From Metapseudomonas otitidis (GTDB taxonomy: Bacteria; Pseudomonadota; Gammaproteobacteria; Pseudomonadales; Pseudomonadaceae): a stretch of 64,000 bases of DNA. The position numbers and the translations under genes are program-made. Location: assembly GCF_900111835.1 (NCBI RefSeq), contig NZ_FOJP01000003.1, positions 1 to 64,000 on the forward strand, written 5' to 3'. This document shows, piece after piece, positions 28,592 to 36,581 of this stretch. The notes under the pieces are model-generated. The model made no database searches and was not told the origin of the DNA. It saw only the letters and a program-made list of their open reading frames with translations. Position 1 is the stretch's first letter. Each line of letters starts with the position of its first letter.

Positions 28592-30139
28592 ATGACCGAG
28601 ATCAGCACTTCGCGCCCCATCGCTTCCGTGCCCACCGCCAGCCGGGCGGCGCAGGCTGTAGCAGATGCCGCGCTGAAGCTGCTGCAACCATCCAATGGCC
28701 TGCTGGCGGCCGGCGACAGCGCCGAGGCCGAGGTCGTCAGCGTCAAGGAAACCGCACAGAACAGCTTCCAGGTGATGCTGCGCCTGAGCCTGGGCAGCGG
28801 CCAGCAGGCAACGCTGGAAGCCACCAGCACGCGCCCCCTGAGCCAGGGCTCGCTGGTGAACGTCACGGCCCTTTCGGACAGCCGCCTGATGGTAGCCCTG
28901 CAACCGACCGGTGCCCTGCCGCTGGACAGCCTGGACCTGGAGCAAGTGCCGGTCGGCACGCTGATCCAGGGCAAGGTGGTCGCCAGTGAACAGCTTGCCG
29001 AGGCAAAAGCGACCGTCTATCGCACCCTGATCAACCTGATCAACACGCCGCTGGCAGGCCGCCAGCTGGCTGTCGACAGCCCGCAACCGCTGCCGGTCGG
29101 CAGCCTGCTCAGCGCCCAGGTCCAGGGCGACCAGTCCCTGCGCTTCATCCCGCTGAGCAATCGCCTGGACCAGTTGGCCCTCAGCCAGCAGTTGAACAGC
29201 CAGGTGTCGCGCCAGGGTTCCCTGGAGGGCCTGTTCGGCGCCCTTGCCGAACTCGACCCGGACCTGCCACCGAACCTGCGCAACGCCGTGGAGCGCCTGC
29301 TGGGCTCACTGCCCGGCCCCGGCCAGCTGAGCGACGCCAAGCAACTGGCCAAGGCCATGGAGAACAGCGGTGCGCTGCTGGAGGCGCGCCTGCTGGCCGG
29401 TCATGGCGCCGCCACCGGGCAGGACCTGAAGGGCAACCTGCTGCGCCTGATCGCCCAATTGCTGCCTGAGCTGCCCAACGCACCGGCGGCGCTGCCCACC
29501 GCTGGCGCCAGCAACGCCATGGCCCAGGCCCTGCCGGCCTTCATCCGCAACGCACTGGGCTCCCTCGGCCAGGCCAGCTCGCGCCAGCAGGCACTGAGCT
29601 TCCCCCTCCCCTCCCGCCTGGCCCAGGCCGCACAGGAGGAAGGCGACCTGGAAACCCTGCTGAAGCTGGCGGCGGCAGCCGTCTCGCGCCTGCAGACCCA
29701 CCAGCTCTCCAGCCTGGCGCAGTCGCAGATGACCCCGGAGGGCAACCTCGTCACCACCTGGCAGCTGGAGCTGCCGATGCGCAACCAGCAGGAAATCGTC
29801 CCGCTGCAGATCAAGATCCAGCAGGAAGAGCGTCAGGCCCAACAACAGCGGCGCAAGGACGAACAGAAGGAAAACCTCTGGCGTATCGAACTGGCGTTCG
29901 ACATCGCCCCCTTGGGCCCTTTGCAGGTCCAGGCGCAGTTGCTGCGCGGTTCGATCTCCAGCCAACTGTGGGCGGAGCGAGCCGCCACGGCGCGCTTCAT
30001 CGACAGCGAACTGGGCAATCTGCGGGAGCGGCTGGTGGCCGCCGGCCTGGAAGTGGGTGAACTGGCCTGCCAGCAAGGCACGCCGCCCCAAGGTCCACGC
30101 ACGACCCTGCAGCAACGCTGGGTGGATGAGACGGCATGA
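28592..30139 (+). CDS. Second FliK-like protein (flagellar hook-length control C-terminal domain)
   Basis: The 515-residue protein is mostly glutamine/alanine/leucine-rich and helical. Its last 130 residues have the Flg_hook (FliK C-terminal) pattern: WQLELPMRNQQEIVPLQIKI, WRIELAFDIAPLGPLQVQAQ and LRERLVAAGLEVGELACQQG. It is distinct from the canonical fliK at 51156-52493. It overlaps by four bases (ATGA) with a gene for a free FlhB C-terminal domain, its natural partner type. It is on the opposite strand from the flagellar cluster, and a leader terminator precedes it. The start at 28592 has a weak ribosome-binding site. The function is inferred to be substrate-specificity control or a modified export role. 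Confidence 0.8.
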   Translation: MTEISTSRPIASVPTASRAAQAVADAALKLLQPSNGLLAAGDSAEAEVVSVKETAQNSFQVMLRLSLGSGQQATLEATSTRPLSQGSLVNVTALSDSRLMVALQPTGALPLDSLDLEQVPVGTLIQGKVVASEQLAEAKATVYRTLINLINTPLAGRQLAVDSPQPLPVGSLLSAQVQGDQSLRFIPLSNRLDQLALSQQLNSQVSRQGSLEGLFGALAELDPDLPPNLRNAVERLLGSLPGPGQLSDAKQLAKAMENSGALLEARLLAGHGAATGQDLKGNLLRLIAQLLPELPNAPAALPTAGASNAMAQALPAFIRNALGSLGQASSRQQALSFPLPSRLAQAAQEEGDLETLLKLAAAAVSRLQTHQLSSLAQSQMTPEGNLVTTWQLELPMRNQQEIVPLQIKIQQEERQAQQQRRKDEQKENLWRIELAFDIAPLGPLQVQAQLLRGSISSQLWAERAATARFIDSELGNLRERLVAAGLEVGELACQQGTPPQGPRTTLQQRWVDETA

Positions 30140-30468
30140 AACAGACCGAACGCCGCCAAGCGATTGCCCTGTCCTATGACGGGGTCAGTGCACCGAACCT
30201 GACCGCCAAGGGTGACGACGAGCTGGCCGAGGCGATCCTCGCCATCGCCCGCGAGTACGAGGTGCCGATCTACGAGAACGCTGAGCTGGTGCGCCTGCTG
30301 GCGCGGATGGAACTGGGCGAGGCCATCCCCGAGGCGCTGTATCGCACGCTGGCCGAGATCATCGCCTTTGCCTGGTACCTGAAGGGCAAATGCCCGGCGG
30401 GCTTCGACCCCGACGCCACCCGGGACGTGACGCCCGGCCTGCCGCTGCTGGAGGGCCCTAAGGGCTGA
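30136..30468 (+). CDS. Free-standing FlhB C-terminal-domain homologue (FlhX/YlqH type)
   Basis: The 110-residue soluble protein aligns with the part of FlhB that follows its NPTH autocleavage site. Its RRQAIALSYDG matches the HFAVALKYDP segment of this genome's FlhB (from H273), and VPIYENAELVRLLARMELGEAIPEALYRTLAEIIAF matches VTVLESPALARAV...EIPAGLYLAVAQVLAY. There are no membrane segments and no NPTH motif, so it is a ready-made FlhB-CC domain. FlhX/YlqH proteins of this kind are known to replace or interact with FlhB-CC in other bacteria. It is coupled to the FliK-like gene and overlaps the convergent rhodanese gene by 11 bp. Confidence 0.85.
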   Translation: MKQTERRQAIALSYDGVSAPNLTAKGDDELAEAILAIAREYEVPIYENAELVRLLARMELGEAIPEALYRTLAEIIAFAWYLKGKCPAGFDPDATRDVTPGLPLLEGPKG

Positions 30469-30886
30469 GCGCCAGCACCTCACCCTCCATGCCCTTGCCT
30501 TGGGGGAAGTCCAGCAATTGCCAGGCGAAGTAGCCGTCACGGAAATAGAAGACCTGGCGATACCCCCATCCCACTGCCAGTTGCGCCGCCAGCGCCCCGC
30601 GCGGGCAGACGTCGCTGTCGCAGTAGATCACCAGCGGCACATGCCGCGGCCACTGGGGCATGGCCAGGCCGGCGAAGCGGTCGGCCAGGTCCAGGTGCAC
30701 GGCACCGTGAACGTGGCCCCAGCTCCACTCCCGGTCCGGCCGGACGTCGATGAACAGGGCGCCGTAGTCGAACAGCCGCTTGGCCTGCAGCACGTTGACA
30801 GTCGTCGCTCCCGCAACATGCAAGGGTGCCTCTTCCGCCTGGGCCAGCGGCAAGAGGAGCAAGAGCAACAGGGGAGCCAGGCGCAT
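30458..30886 (-). CDS. Exported rhodanese-domain protein
   Basis: The 142-residue protein has a signal peptide (LLLLLLLPLAQA, cleaved near 17) and a rhodanese fold: LFIDVRPDREWSWGHVHGAVHLDL, then the active loop VIYCDSDVCPRG with the sulfur-acceptor cysteine C89 and a second cysteine C94. A periplasmic rhodanese could handle sulfane sulfur or thiol redox; no substrate can be assigned. The start is the ATG ending at 30886 with CGGAG ahead. It is last in the chemotaxis run and converges on the FlhX-type gene. Confidence 0.82.
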   Translation of the reverse strand: MRLAPLLLLLLLPLAQAEEAPLHVAGATTVNVLQAKRLFDYGALFIDVRPDREWSWGHVHGAVHLDLADRFAGLAMPQWPRHVPLVIYCDSDVCPRGALAAQLAVGWGYRQVFYFRDGYFAWQLLDFPQGKGMEGEVLALSP

Positions 30887-30989
30887 GGGCAACTCCGCTC
30901 GGTGGGCCTGGTTAGAGCCTAGTCCGGGCAGAAGTGCCGACTTGGAGTGATTGGTTAGATGACAGGCGGGGCTTAGAACCGGGCGCGCA

Positions 30990-31400
30990 TCAGCTCTGGG
31001 CCTGCTTGCGCGCGAGCTGGAGCTTGCTGACCAGTTCCGCCTCGGCCTTGCTGAGCCCACAGGAATGAGTGAGGTCGTCGACGCTCGCCCCCATGCCCGC
31101 CAGGCGCGCAGCCTGGGTGAAGGAGATGCTGCTGGGGTCGCGCTGCTCGATCTGACTGACCTTGTCGGGCAGCGGCGCCACCACCCGGCGCAGCTCGTGC
31201 AACTCCTCCCCCATGCGGATGCTGCCGCTGAGGTAGGCATCGAGACGGCGGGCCAGTTCCTTCAGCCGCTGGTCTCGAGCCGCTTCGCGCTTGGCCTGTT
31301 CCTGGGCGAGCTCCAGCTGCTGCCGGCGCAATCGCACGCAGGCGAAGGCGAGCGCCGCACAGGCGACCGCCAGGACCAGCAGCGCGATCTCGATCAGCAC
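30990..31400 (-). CDS. DUF2802-domain membrane-anchored protein
   Basis: The 136-residue protein has one N-terminal membrane helix (residues 3-24), a coiled-coil stretch rich in Q/E/K/R (about 25-80), and a C-terminal DUF2802 domain (ISFTQAARLAGMGASVDDLTHSCGLSKAEAELVSKLQ) resembling a small helix-turn-helix-like fold. The same gene follows cheW in other Pseudomonas; its role is unknown, but placement suggests a link to polar chemotaxis or motility. It begins one base after the cheW stop. Confidence 0.8.
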   Translation of the reverse strand: MLIEIALLVLAVACAALAFACVRLRRQQLELAQEQAKREAARDQRLKELARRLDAYLSGSIRMGEELHELRRVVAPLPDKVSQIEQRDPSSISFTQAARLAGMGASVDDLTHSCGLSKAEAELVSKLQLARKQAQS

Positions 31401-31401
31401 G

Positions 31402-31881
31402 TCAGATGCTCTCCAGCTCCGACCACTCTTCTTCGCTCATCATCTTGTCCAGCTCGACCAGGATCAGCAGCTCGCCGTTCTTGTTGCAGACGCCCTGGAT
31501 GAACTTGGCCGACTCCTCGTTGCCCACGTTGGGCGCGGTCTCGACCTCGGACTGACGCAGGTAGACCACTTCGGCGACGCTGTCGACGAGGATGCCCACC
31601 ACCTGCTTGTCCGCCTCGATGATGACGATGCGGGTGTTGTCGGTGACCGGCGCGGAATCCAGGCCAAAGCGCTGGCGGGTATCGATCACCGTCACCACGT
31701 TGCCACGCAGGTTGATGATGCCCAGGACGTAGCTGGGAGCCCCCGGCACCGGCGCGATCTCGGTGTAGCGCAGGACTTCCTGCACCTGCATCACGTTGAT
31801 GCCGTAGGTTTCATTGTCCAGGCGGAAAGTCACCCACTGCAGGATGGGATCTTCGGAACCTTGCCCTGACGATTTCTTCAT
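31402..31881 (-). CDS. cheW: Chemotaxis coupling protein CheW
   Basis: The 159-residue protein is a single CheW SH3-like domain (ILQWVTFRLDNETYGINVMQVQEVLRY, GIINLRGNVVTVIDTRQRFG, ILVDSVAEVVYL) that bridges chemoreceptors and CheA. I start at the ATG ending at 31881 (MKKSSGQG); nine upstream codons lack support. It follows a ParP-like gene and belongs to the cheYZAB-motCD-parCP-cheW run. Confidence 0.94.
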   Translation of the reverse strand: MKKSSGQGSEDPILQWVTFRLDNETYGINVMQVQEVLRYTEIAPVPGAPSYVLGIINLRGNVVTVIDTRQRFGLDSAPVTDNTRIVIIEADKQVVGILVDSVAEVVYLRQSEVETAPNVGNEESAKFIQGVCNKNGELLILVELDKMMSEEEWSELESI

Positions 31882-31982
31882 GTTCCCTAGCCTCTTCTTG
31901 TACCGCACGGGGCGGCGAATGCGGGTTGACCGCCTTGTTGCGAATCCGGCGCCCCGGCGTGCGGAGCCTGCCTCTTCATTGT

Positions 31983-32852
31983 TCAGTTAAGCGACATGTT
32001 CTTGACGGCGCCACTGGCAATCAATTCGGCCAGCGCGGCGACGTCCAGCAACGCACACATGTGCTCGATCACCGTGCCGGCCAGCCAGGGTCGCTGGCTG
32101 CGCTGGCTGCGCCACTTGATCTCGTTCGGGTCCAGGCGGATGGAGCGGCTCACCTGGTGCACGGCGAGACCCCATTCGTAGCCCTGGACGGAAATAACGT
32201 ACTGCAGCCCCTCGCGGAAATCATCGCGGTAACGGTCCGGCATCACCCAGCGGGCCGTGTCCAGCACCTTCAGGTTGCCCGCCTGGCACGGCAGGATACC
32301 GAGGAACCAGTCCGGCTGGCCGAACAATGGCGTGAGTTCCTGGCCGGCAAGTGGGTAGATGGAGCCCAGGCAGACCAGAGGCACGGCCAGGGTCAGCCCG
32401 GCAACGTCGAACAGCAGGCATTCAAAAGGCTCTTCCGCCCATTGAGGGCGACCCTCGAAGCTGGGTGGCAAAGGCTCGCGGGGCTCGACGCTGGCAACCT
32501 GCAGTTCGGCAACCGGTTCCACCAGCGCAAGCTCCGGCTCTGGCTCCGGGATTGCCGGCACCAGCACCGGCTCGGCGATGACCGGCGCAAGCTGACGCAC
32601 CGGGCGATCCTCCAGCTGGACCGCTACGGGAGCGGCACGCACCACGCGAGGAGCCGCCTCCGGCGCGGCGGCCAGGACTGGGCGCGCCTGGTTCAGCCGG
32701 GCATCGCGCACCTGCTCCTCGAGCACGGCAGCCTCGAATTCCTCCAGGCTTACGCTGTCGGCGAGTTCGATGGCTGCTTCCTGCAGCAGGGAGTCCAGGT
32801 AGGACTGCAACGCCAGTTGCGGTCGTGTGGTGGTGGCGAGGGTACGGCTCAT
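31983..32852 (-). CDS. CheW-domain protein, ParP-like chemotaxis array partner
   Basis: The 289-residue protein has a variable, proline/glutamate-rich N-terminal 130 residues (short helical region LQSYLDSLLQEAAIELADS at 13-31) and a C-terminal CheW-like domain (ECLLFDVAGLTLAVPLVCLGSIY onward). In Vibrio, ParP has this layout, pairs with the ATPase ParC and ties CheA to the cell pole. Here it lies directly after the ParC-like gene and before cheW, the same order. The name is by analogy. The start is the ATG ending at 32852. Confidence 0.78.
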   Translation of the reverse strand: MSRTLATTTRPQLALQSYLDSLLQEAAIELADSVSLEEFEAAVLEEQVRDARLNQARPVLAAAPEAAPRVVRAAPVAVQLEDRPVRQLAPVIAEPVLVPAIPEPEPELALVEPVAELQVASVEPREPLPPSFEGRPQWAEEPFECLLFDVAGLTLAVPLVCLGSIYPLAGQELTPLFGQPDWFLGILPCQAGNLKVLDTARWVMPDRYRDDFREGLQYVISVQGYEWGLAVHQVSRSIRLDPNEIKWRSQRSQRPWLAGTVIEHMCALLDVAALAELIASGAVKNMSLN

Positions 32853-32942
32853 GGGTGGGACCTGCGACGTTGGGCTCGACAGTCTATCGGCACAGGGCAT
32901 GCCGGACTTGAGAGCACCTGTAGCTCAGCATAGACGCTCATA

Positions 32943-33731
32943 TCAGGCGACCTGCGCGGCGAGCTGCTGGCTCAGCAGGTGCTTGAGCAGCGCGCGATAG
33001 GCGATCACACCACGGCTGTTGCCGTCGTACTGCGACGGGGTCACGCCGGCACGGCTGGCATCCCTCAGGCGGGTGTCCACCGGGATGTAGGCCGGCCAGA
33101 GGTGCTCGGGATAGGTGTTGCGCAGCACACGCAGAGTATTCAGGGACGCCTGGGTCCGACGGTCGAAAAGAGTCGGCACGATGGTGTAGGGCAGCGCCTG
33201 CTTGCGCGAGCGATTGACCATGTTGAGGGTGCTGACCATGCGTTCCAGGCCCTTCACTGCCAGGAATTCGGTCTGCACGGGGATCACCAGTTGTTGGCTG
33301 GCAGCCAGCGCATTGACCATCAACACGCCGAGAAGCGGCGGGCTGTCGATGATGGCGTGGTCGAATTCCTGCCACAGCTGCGCCAGGCTCTTGGCGATCA
33401 CCAGGCCCAGCCCGTTCTGCCCGGGCGACTGGCGCTCGAGGGTGGCCAGGGCGGTGCTGGAAGGCAGCAGCGACATGCGCTCGTGGCTGGTCTGCAGCAG
33501 CAGTTGCCGGGGCAGCCCTTCCGGTACGCCGCCCTGGTGGAGGAACAGGTCGAAGCAGCTGTGCTCCAGGGTATCGGGGTCATGGCCGAAATAGCTGGTC
33601 ATGGAACCGTGGGGGTCGAGATCCACGACCACGACGCGCTTGCCGGCGTCGGCCAGCAAGCCTGCCAGTGCAATGGAGGTGGTGGTCTTGCCGACACCAC
33701 CCTTCTGATTGGCTACCGCCCAAACTCTCAT
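32943..33731 (-). CDS. ParA-family ATPase, ParC-like polar chemotaxis protein
   Basis: The 262-residue protein has the deviant Walker A QKGGVGKTTTS (signature lysine K10, catalytic K15), DLDPHGSMT, and the Walker B HAIIDSPPLLG. It is an orphan ParA without a ParB partner, located between motD and the ParP-like gene; in Vibrio the equivalent ParC positions chemotaxis arrays at the pole. The start is the ATG ending at 33731, with GGAGG 9 bases upstream; the longer frame lacks homology. Confidence 0.85.
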   Translation of the reverse strand: MRVWAVANQKGGVGKTTTSIALAGLLADAGKRVVVVDLDPHGSMTSYFGHDPDTLEHSCFDLFLHQGGVPEGLPRQLLLQTSHERMSLLPSSTALATLERQSPGQNGLGLVIAKSLAQLWQEFDHAIIDSPPLLGVLMVNALAASQQLVIPVQTEFLAVKGLERMVSTLNMVNRSRKQALPYTIVPTLFDRRTQASLNTLRVLRNTYPEHLWPAYIPVDTRLRDASRAGVTPSQYDGNSRGVIAYRALLKHLLSQQLAAQVA

Positions 33732-33771
33732 GCTCTTCGTCCTCCCGGCGAAACCACAGCCTTGCCGAGGA

Positions 33772-34656
33772 TCATTGTCCACCCGCTGGCGCGGGCGACG
33801 GGGAATTGACGGCCCCCGCTGCGGAGGGCCCCGGTGCAGGCGCTGGTGCAGTTTGCGTGCCAGCACGTCGCAACGCGTCATCCGGCTTGGCTTTGCCCGC
33901 CCCTACCCCACTCACCGCTCGCCGCACGTCGAGGTTTCGCGAAACCACCAATACCACACGGCGGTTGCGTGCGCGCCCTTCCGCCGTCGAGTTGTCCGCC
34001 ACCGGCTGGAATTCGCCGTACCCGACCGCCGCGAGGCGCGCCGGATTGACCCCGTCCATGGAAAGCATCCTCACGATACTGGATGCACGGGAGGCGGAAA
34101 GCTCCCAGTTGGAAGGATAGGCGGCGGTACTGATGGGCAGGTTATCGGTGAAGCCTTCGACGTGCACGGGGTTTTCGTAGGGAGCGAGGATCTTCGCCAC
34201 CTTCTCGATGATGGTGAACGCCTCATTGGTGGGGATGGCATCGCCACTGGGGAACAGCAGGCTGGAATTCAGCTCGATCTCCACCCAGAGCTCGTTGCCG
34301 CGAACCGTCATCTGCTCGTTGGAAATCAGGTCGCCGAACGCTGCCTGCATGCTCTCGGTGATGCTCTGCAAGGGGTCGGCCTGGGCATCGCCAGGCCCGC
34401 CCTGCTCTGCAGACGTCTGCTCTGCCTCGGTGGTACGAGGGCGCTCTTCGCCGATCGGGATCGGCTTGATCGAGCGATCCGGCTGGTTGAAGACGCCGGT
34501 CAGGGTGTCCGAGAGGATCTTGTACTTGCCCTCGTTGATCGAGGAGATGGAGTACATGACCACGAAGAACGCGAACAGCAGCGTAATGAAATCGGCGTAT
34601 GAAACGAGCCAACGCTCGTGGTTCTCATGCTCTTCGTGCTGACGCCTGCGAGCCAT
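33772..34656 (-). CDS. motD: Flagellar motor stator protein MotD
   Basis: MotD with MotC forms the second stator set of Pseudomonas. The 294-residue protein has a short cytoplasmic start, one membrane helix (WLVSYADFITLLFAFFVVMYS, with the proton-path aspartate in YAD, residue 22), a plug/linker region, and a C-terminal OmpA-like peptidoglycan-binding domain (VHVEGFTDNLP, SNWELSASRASSIVRML, GYGEFQPV, NRRVVLVV). The last 40 residues are an Ala/Pro-rich tail. Confidence 0.94.
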   Translation of the reverse strand: MARRRQHEEHENHERWLVSYADFITLLFAFFVVMYSISSINEGKYKILSDTLTGVFNQPDRSIKPIPIGEERPRTTEAEQTSAEQGGPGDAQADPLQSITESMQAAFGDLISNEQMTVRGNELWVEIELNSSLLFPSGDAIPTNEAFTIIEKVAKILAPYENPVHVEGFTDNLPISTAAYPSNWELSASRASSIVRMLSMDGVNPARLAAVGYGEFQPVADNSTAEGRARNRRVVLVVSRNLDVRRAVSGVGAGKAKPDDALRRAGTQTAPAPAPGPSAAGAVNSPSPAPAGGQ

Positions 34657-34668
34657 GCCATGCCTCCA

Positions 34669-35409
34669 TCAATCCACGAAGCCTTGCAGCTTCAGTTCGA
34701 TGGAGCGGGGGTTCTCACCCTCGCCGATGGAGAGGATGCCCTCCAGCAGCATTTCCCGGTAGCGCGACTGGCGCATGGCGATAGCCTTCAGCTTGCTGCT
34801 CACCGGCAACAGGAGCAGGTTGGCGAAACTCACGCCGTAGATGGTGGCGACGAATGCTACCGCAATGCCGCCTCCCAGCTGACTCGGGTCGGCCAGGTTG
34901 CCCATGACGTGGATCAGCCCCATCACCGCACCGATGATGCCGATGGTGGGGGCGTAGCCGCCCATGCTCTCGAACACCTTGGCGGCCTGCAGATCGCGGG
35001 CCTCCTGGGTATAGAGGTCCACTTCGAGAATGCTGCGGATGGACTCCGGCTCGGCACCGTCGACCAGGAGCTGCAAACCCTTGCGGGCATAGGGGTCCGG
35101 CTCGGCGTCGGCTATGGGCTCCAGGCCCAGGAGCCCTTCCTTGCGTGCCGCCATGCTCCAGCCCACCACGCTGTTGATGCCGCCGGTGAGGTCGATCCTG
35201 GGCGGGAAGATGATCCAGCGAAGGATTGCCAGAGCCCGCTTGAGCACGCTCATGGGCGTCTGGAGCAAAGCGGCGCCCACGGTACCGCCAATCACGATCA
35301 GCGCAGCCGGGCCGTTCAGAAGGGCACCGGCGTGCCCTCCTTCGAGGTAGTTGCCCCCAACGATGGCGACCAGTGCAAGGATGATCCCTACGATGCTCAA
35401 CGCATCCAT
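34669..35409 (-). CDS. motC: Flagellar motor stator protein MotC (MotA family)
   Basis: The 246-residue protein has four membrane helices and the MotA/ExbB domain: GGNYLEGGHAGALLNGPAAL, GYAPTIGIIGAVMGLIHVM, and FVATIYGVSFANLLLLP with a conserved proline. It pairs with MotD, 12 bp downstream, to form the proton channel that drives the motor. It lies 17 bp after cheB. Confidence 0.94.
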   Translation of the reverse strand: MDALSIVGIILALVAIVGGNYLEGGHAGALLNGPAALIVIGGTVGAALLQTPMSVLKRALAILRWIIFPPRIDLTGGINSVVGWSMAARKEGLLGLEPIADAEPDPYARKGLQLLVDGAEPESIRSILEVDLYTQEARDLQAAKVFESMGGYAPTIGIIGAVMGLIHVMGNLADPSQLGGGIAVAFVATIYGVSFANLLLLPVSSKLKAIAMRQSRYREMLLEGILSIGEGENPRSIELKLQGFVD

Positions 35410-35426
35410 TTACCGCACTACTCCCA

Positions 35427-36539
35427 TCACAGGCATGCTTCGGCGATATGCCTGCCAATGTCGTCGAGGCCGTAGACCGCGTCTGCCAGGTTGGCCTTCA
35501 CGATCGCCATCGGCATGCCATAGATCACGCAACTGGCTTCATCCTGCGCCCACACCTGGCTGCCGCTCTGTTTGAGCAGGCGTGCGCCCTCGCGGCCGTC
35601 CGCGCCCATGCCGGTCAGCACCACGGCCAGGACCTTGTCATTGAAGGCCTTGGCAGCGGAGCCGAAGGTGATGTCGACGCAGGGCTTGTAGTTGAGGCGC
35701 TCATCGCCGGGGAGGATGCGCACGGTCCCGCGCGGATCCACCATCATCTGCTTGCCGCCCGGTGCCAGCAGGGCGAGGCCAGGCCTGAGCTGGTCGCCAT
35801 CCTCGGCCTCCTTGACGGAGATACGGCAGAGCTTGTCCAGGCGCTCGGCGAATGCCTTGGTGAACGCCGCCGGCATGTGCTGGATCAGCACCAGCGGCGC
35901 CGGGAAATTGGCGGGCAGCTGGGTCAGCACACGCTGAAGCGCAACAGGACCACCCGTCGAGGTGCCGATGGCCACCAGCCGGTAGGACTTGCGCTTGGGC
36001 GCAGGCCCGCTGCTGGAACTACCACTGGATGAGGAAGCCGGTGCTGGGGCAGGTGCAGCCGCAGGGCGAGACAGGCTCGACGGGCCGGAACTGCTGGGCG
36101 TCGGCGCGGCAGGCGGCGGGGTGTAGCTGCTGTAGCGACGGTTGCTCCGCGCGATGCTGTGCACCTTCTCGCAGAGCAGTTGCTTGACCTTCTCCGGATT
36201 GCGGGAGATGTCCTCGAAGTTCTTCGGCAGGAAGTCGACCGCACCGGCATCCAGCGCATCGAGGGTTACCCGGGCGCCTTCGTGAGTCAGGGAGGAGAAC
36301 ATCAGGACCGGAGTCGGGCAGCGCTGCATGATGTGCCGGACGGCGGTGATGCCGTCCATCATGGGCATTTCGTAATCCATGGTGATGACGTCAGGCTTGA
36401 GCGCCAGCGCCTGGTCGATGGCCTCCCGGCCATTCGTGGCGGTCCCTACCACCTGGATATTGGTGTCGGCGGACAGAATCTCCGAAACGCGACGACGGAA
36501 GAAGCCGGAGTCATCAACCACCAGAACCTTGACTGCCAT
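35427..36539 (-). CDS. cheB: Protein-glutamate methylesterase/deamidase CheB
   Basis: The 370-residue protein has a receiver domain ([13 protein letters not shown]; phosphoacceptor D55 in MDYEMP), a long Ser/Pro/Ala linker (about 140-180), and a C-terminal methylesterase domain with the catalytic Ser in IGTSTGG, His in LIQHMPAAF and Asp in GMGADG. It removes methyl groups from chemoreceptors. I start at the ATG ending at 36539, with AGGAG five bases upstream. A hairpin separates it from cheA. Confidence 0.95.
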   Translation of the reverse strand: MAVKVLVVDDSGFFRRRVSEILSADTNIQVVGTATNGREAIDQALALKPDVITMDYEMPMMDGITAVRHIMQRCPTPVLMFSSLTHEGARVTLDALDAGAVDFLPKNFEDISRNPEKVKQLLCEKVHSIARSNRRYSSYTPPPAAPTPSSSGPSSLSRPAAAPAPAPASSSSGSSSSGPAPKRKSYRLVAIGTSTGGPVALQRVLTQLPANFPAPLVLIQHMPAAFTKAFAERLDKLCRISVKEAEDGDQLRPGLALLAPGGKQMMVDPRGTVRILPGDERLNYKPCVDITFGSAAKAFNDKVLAVVLTGMGADGREGARLLKQSGSQVWAQDEASCVIYGMPMAIVKANLADAVYGLDDIGRHIAEACL

Positions 36540-36552
36540 AAACACTCCTAAC

Positions 36553-36575
36553 AGGCGGCCCCCAACGGGCCGCCT
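36553..36575 (-). repeat. Hairpin in the cheA-cheB junction
   Basis: AGGCGGCCC (36553-36561) and GGGCCGCCT (36567-36575) form a perfect 9-bp GC stem with a 5-base loop. On the minus strand it begins seven bases after the cheA stop and ends a few bases before the cheB ribosome-binding site. There is no U-tract, so a role in mRNA stability or cheB dosage is more likely than full termination. Confidence 0.65.
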
Positions 36576-36581
36576 AAACGA

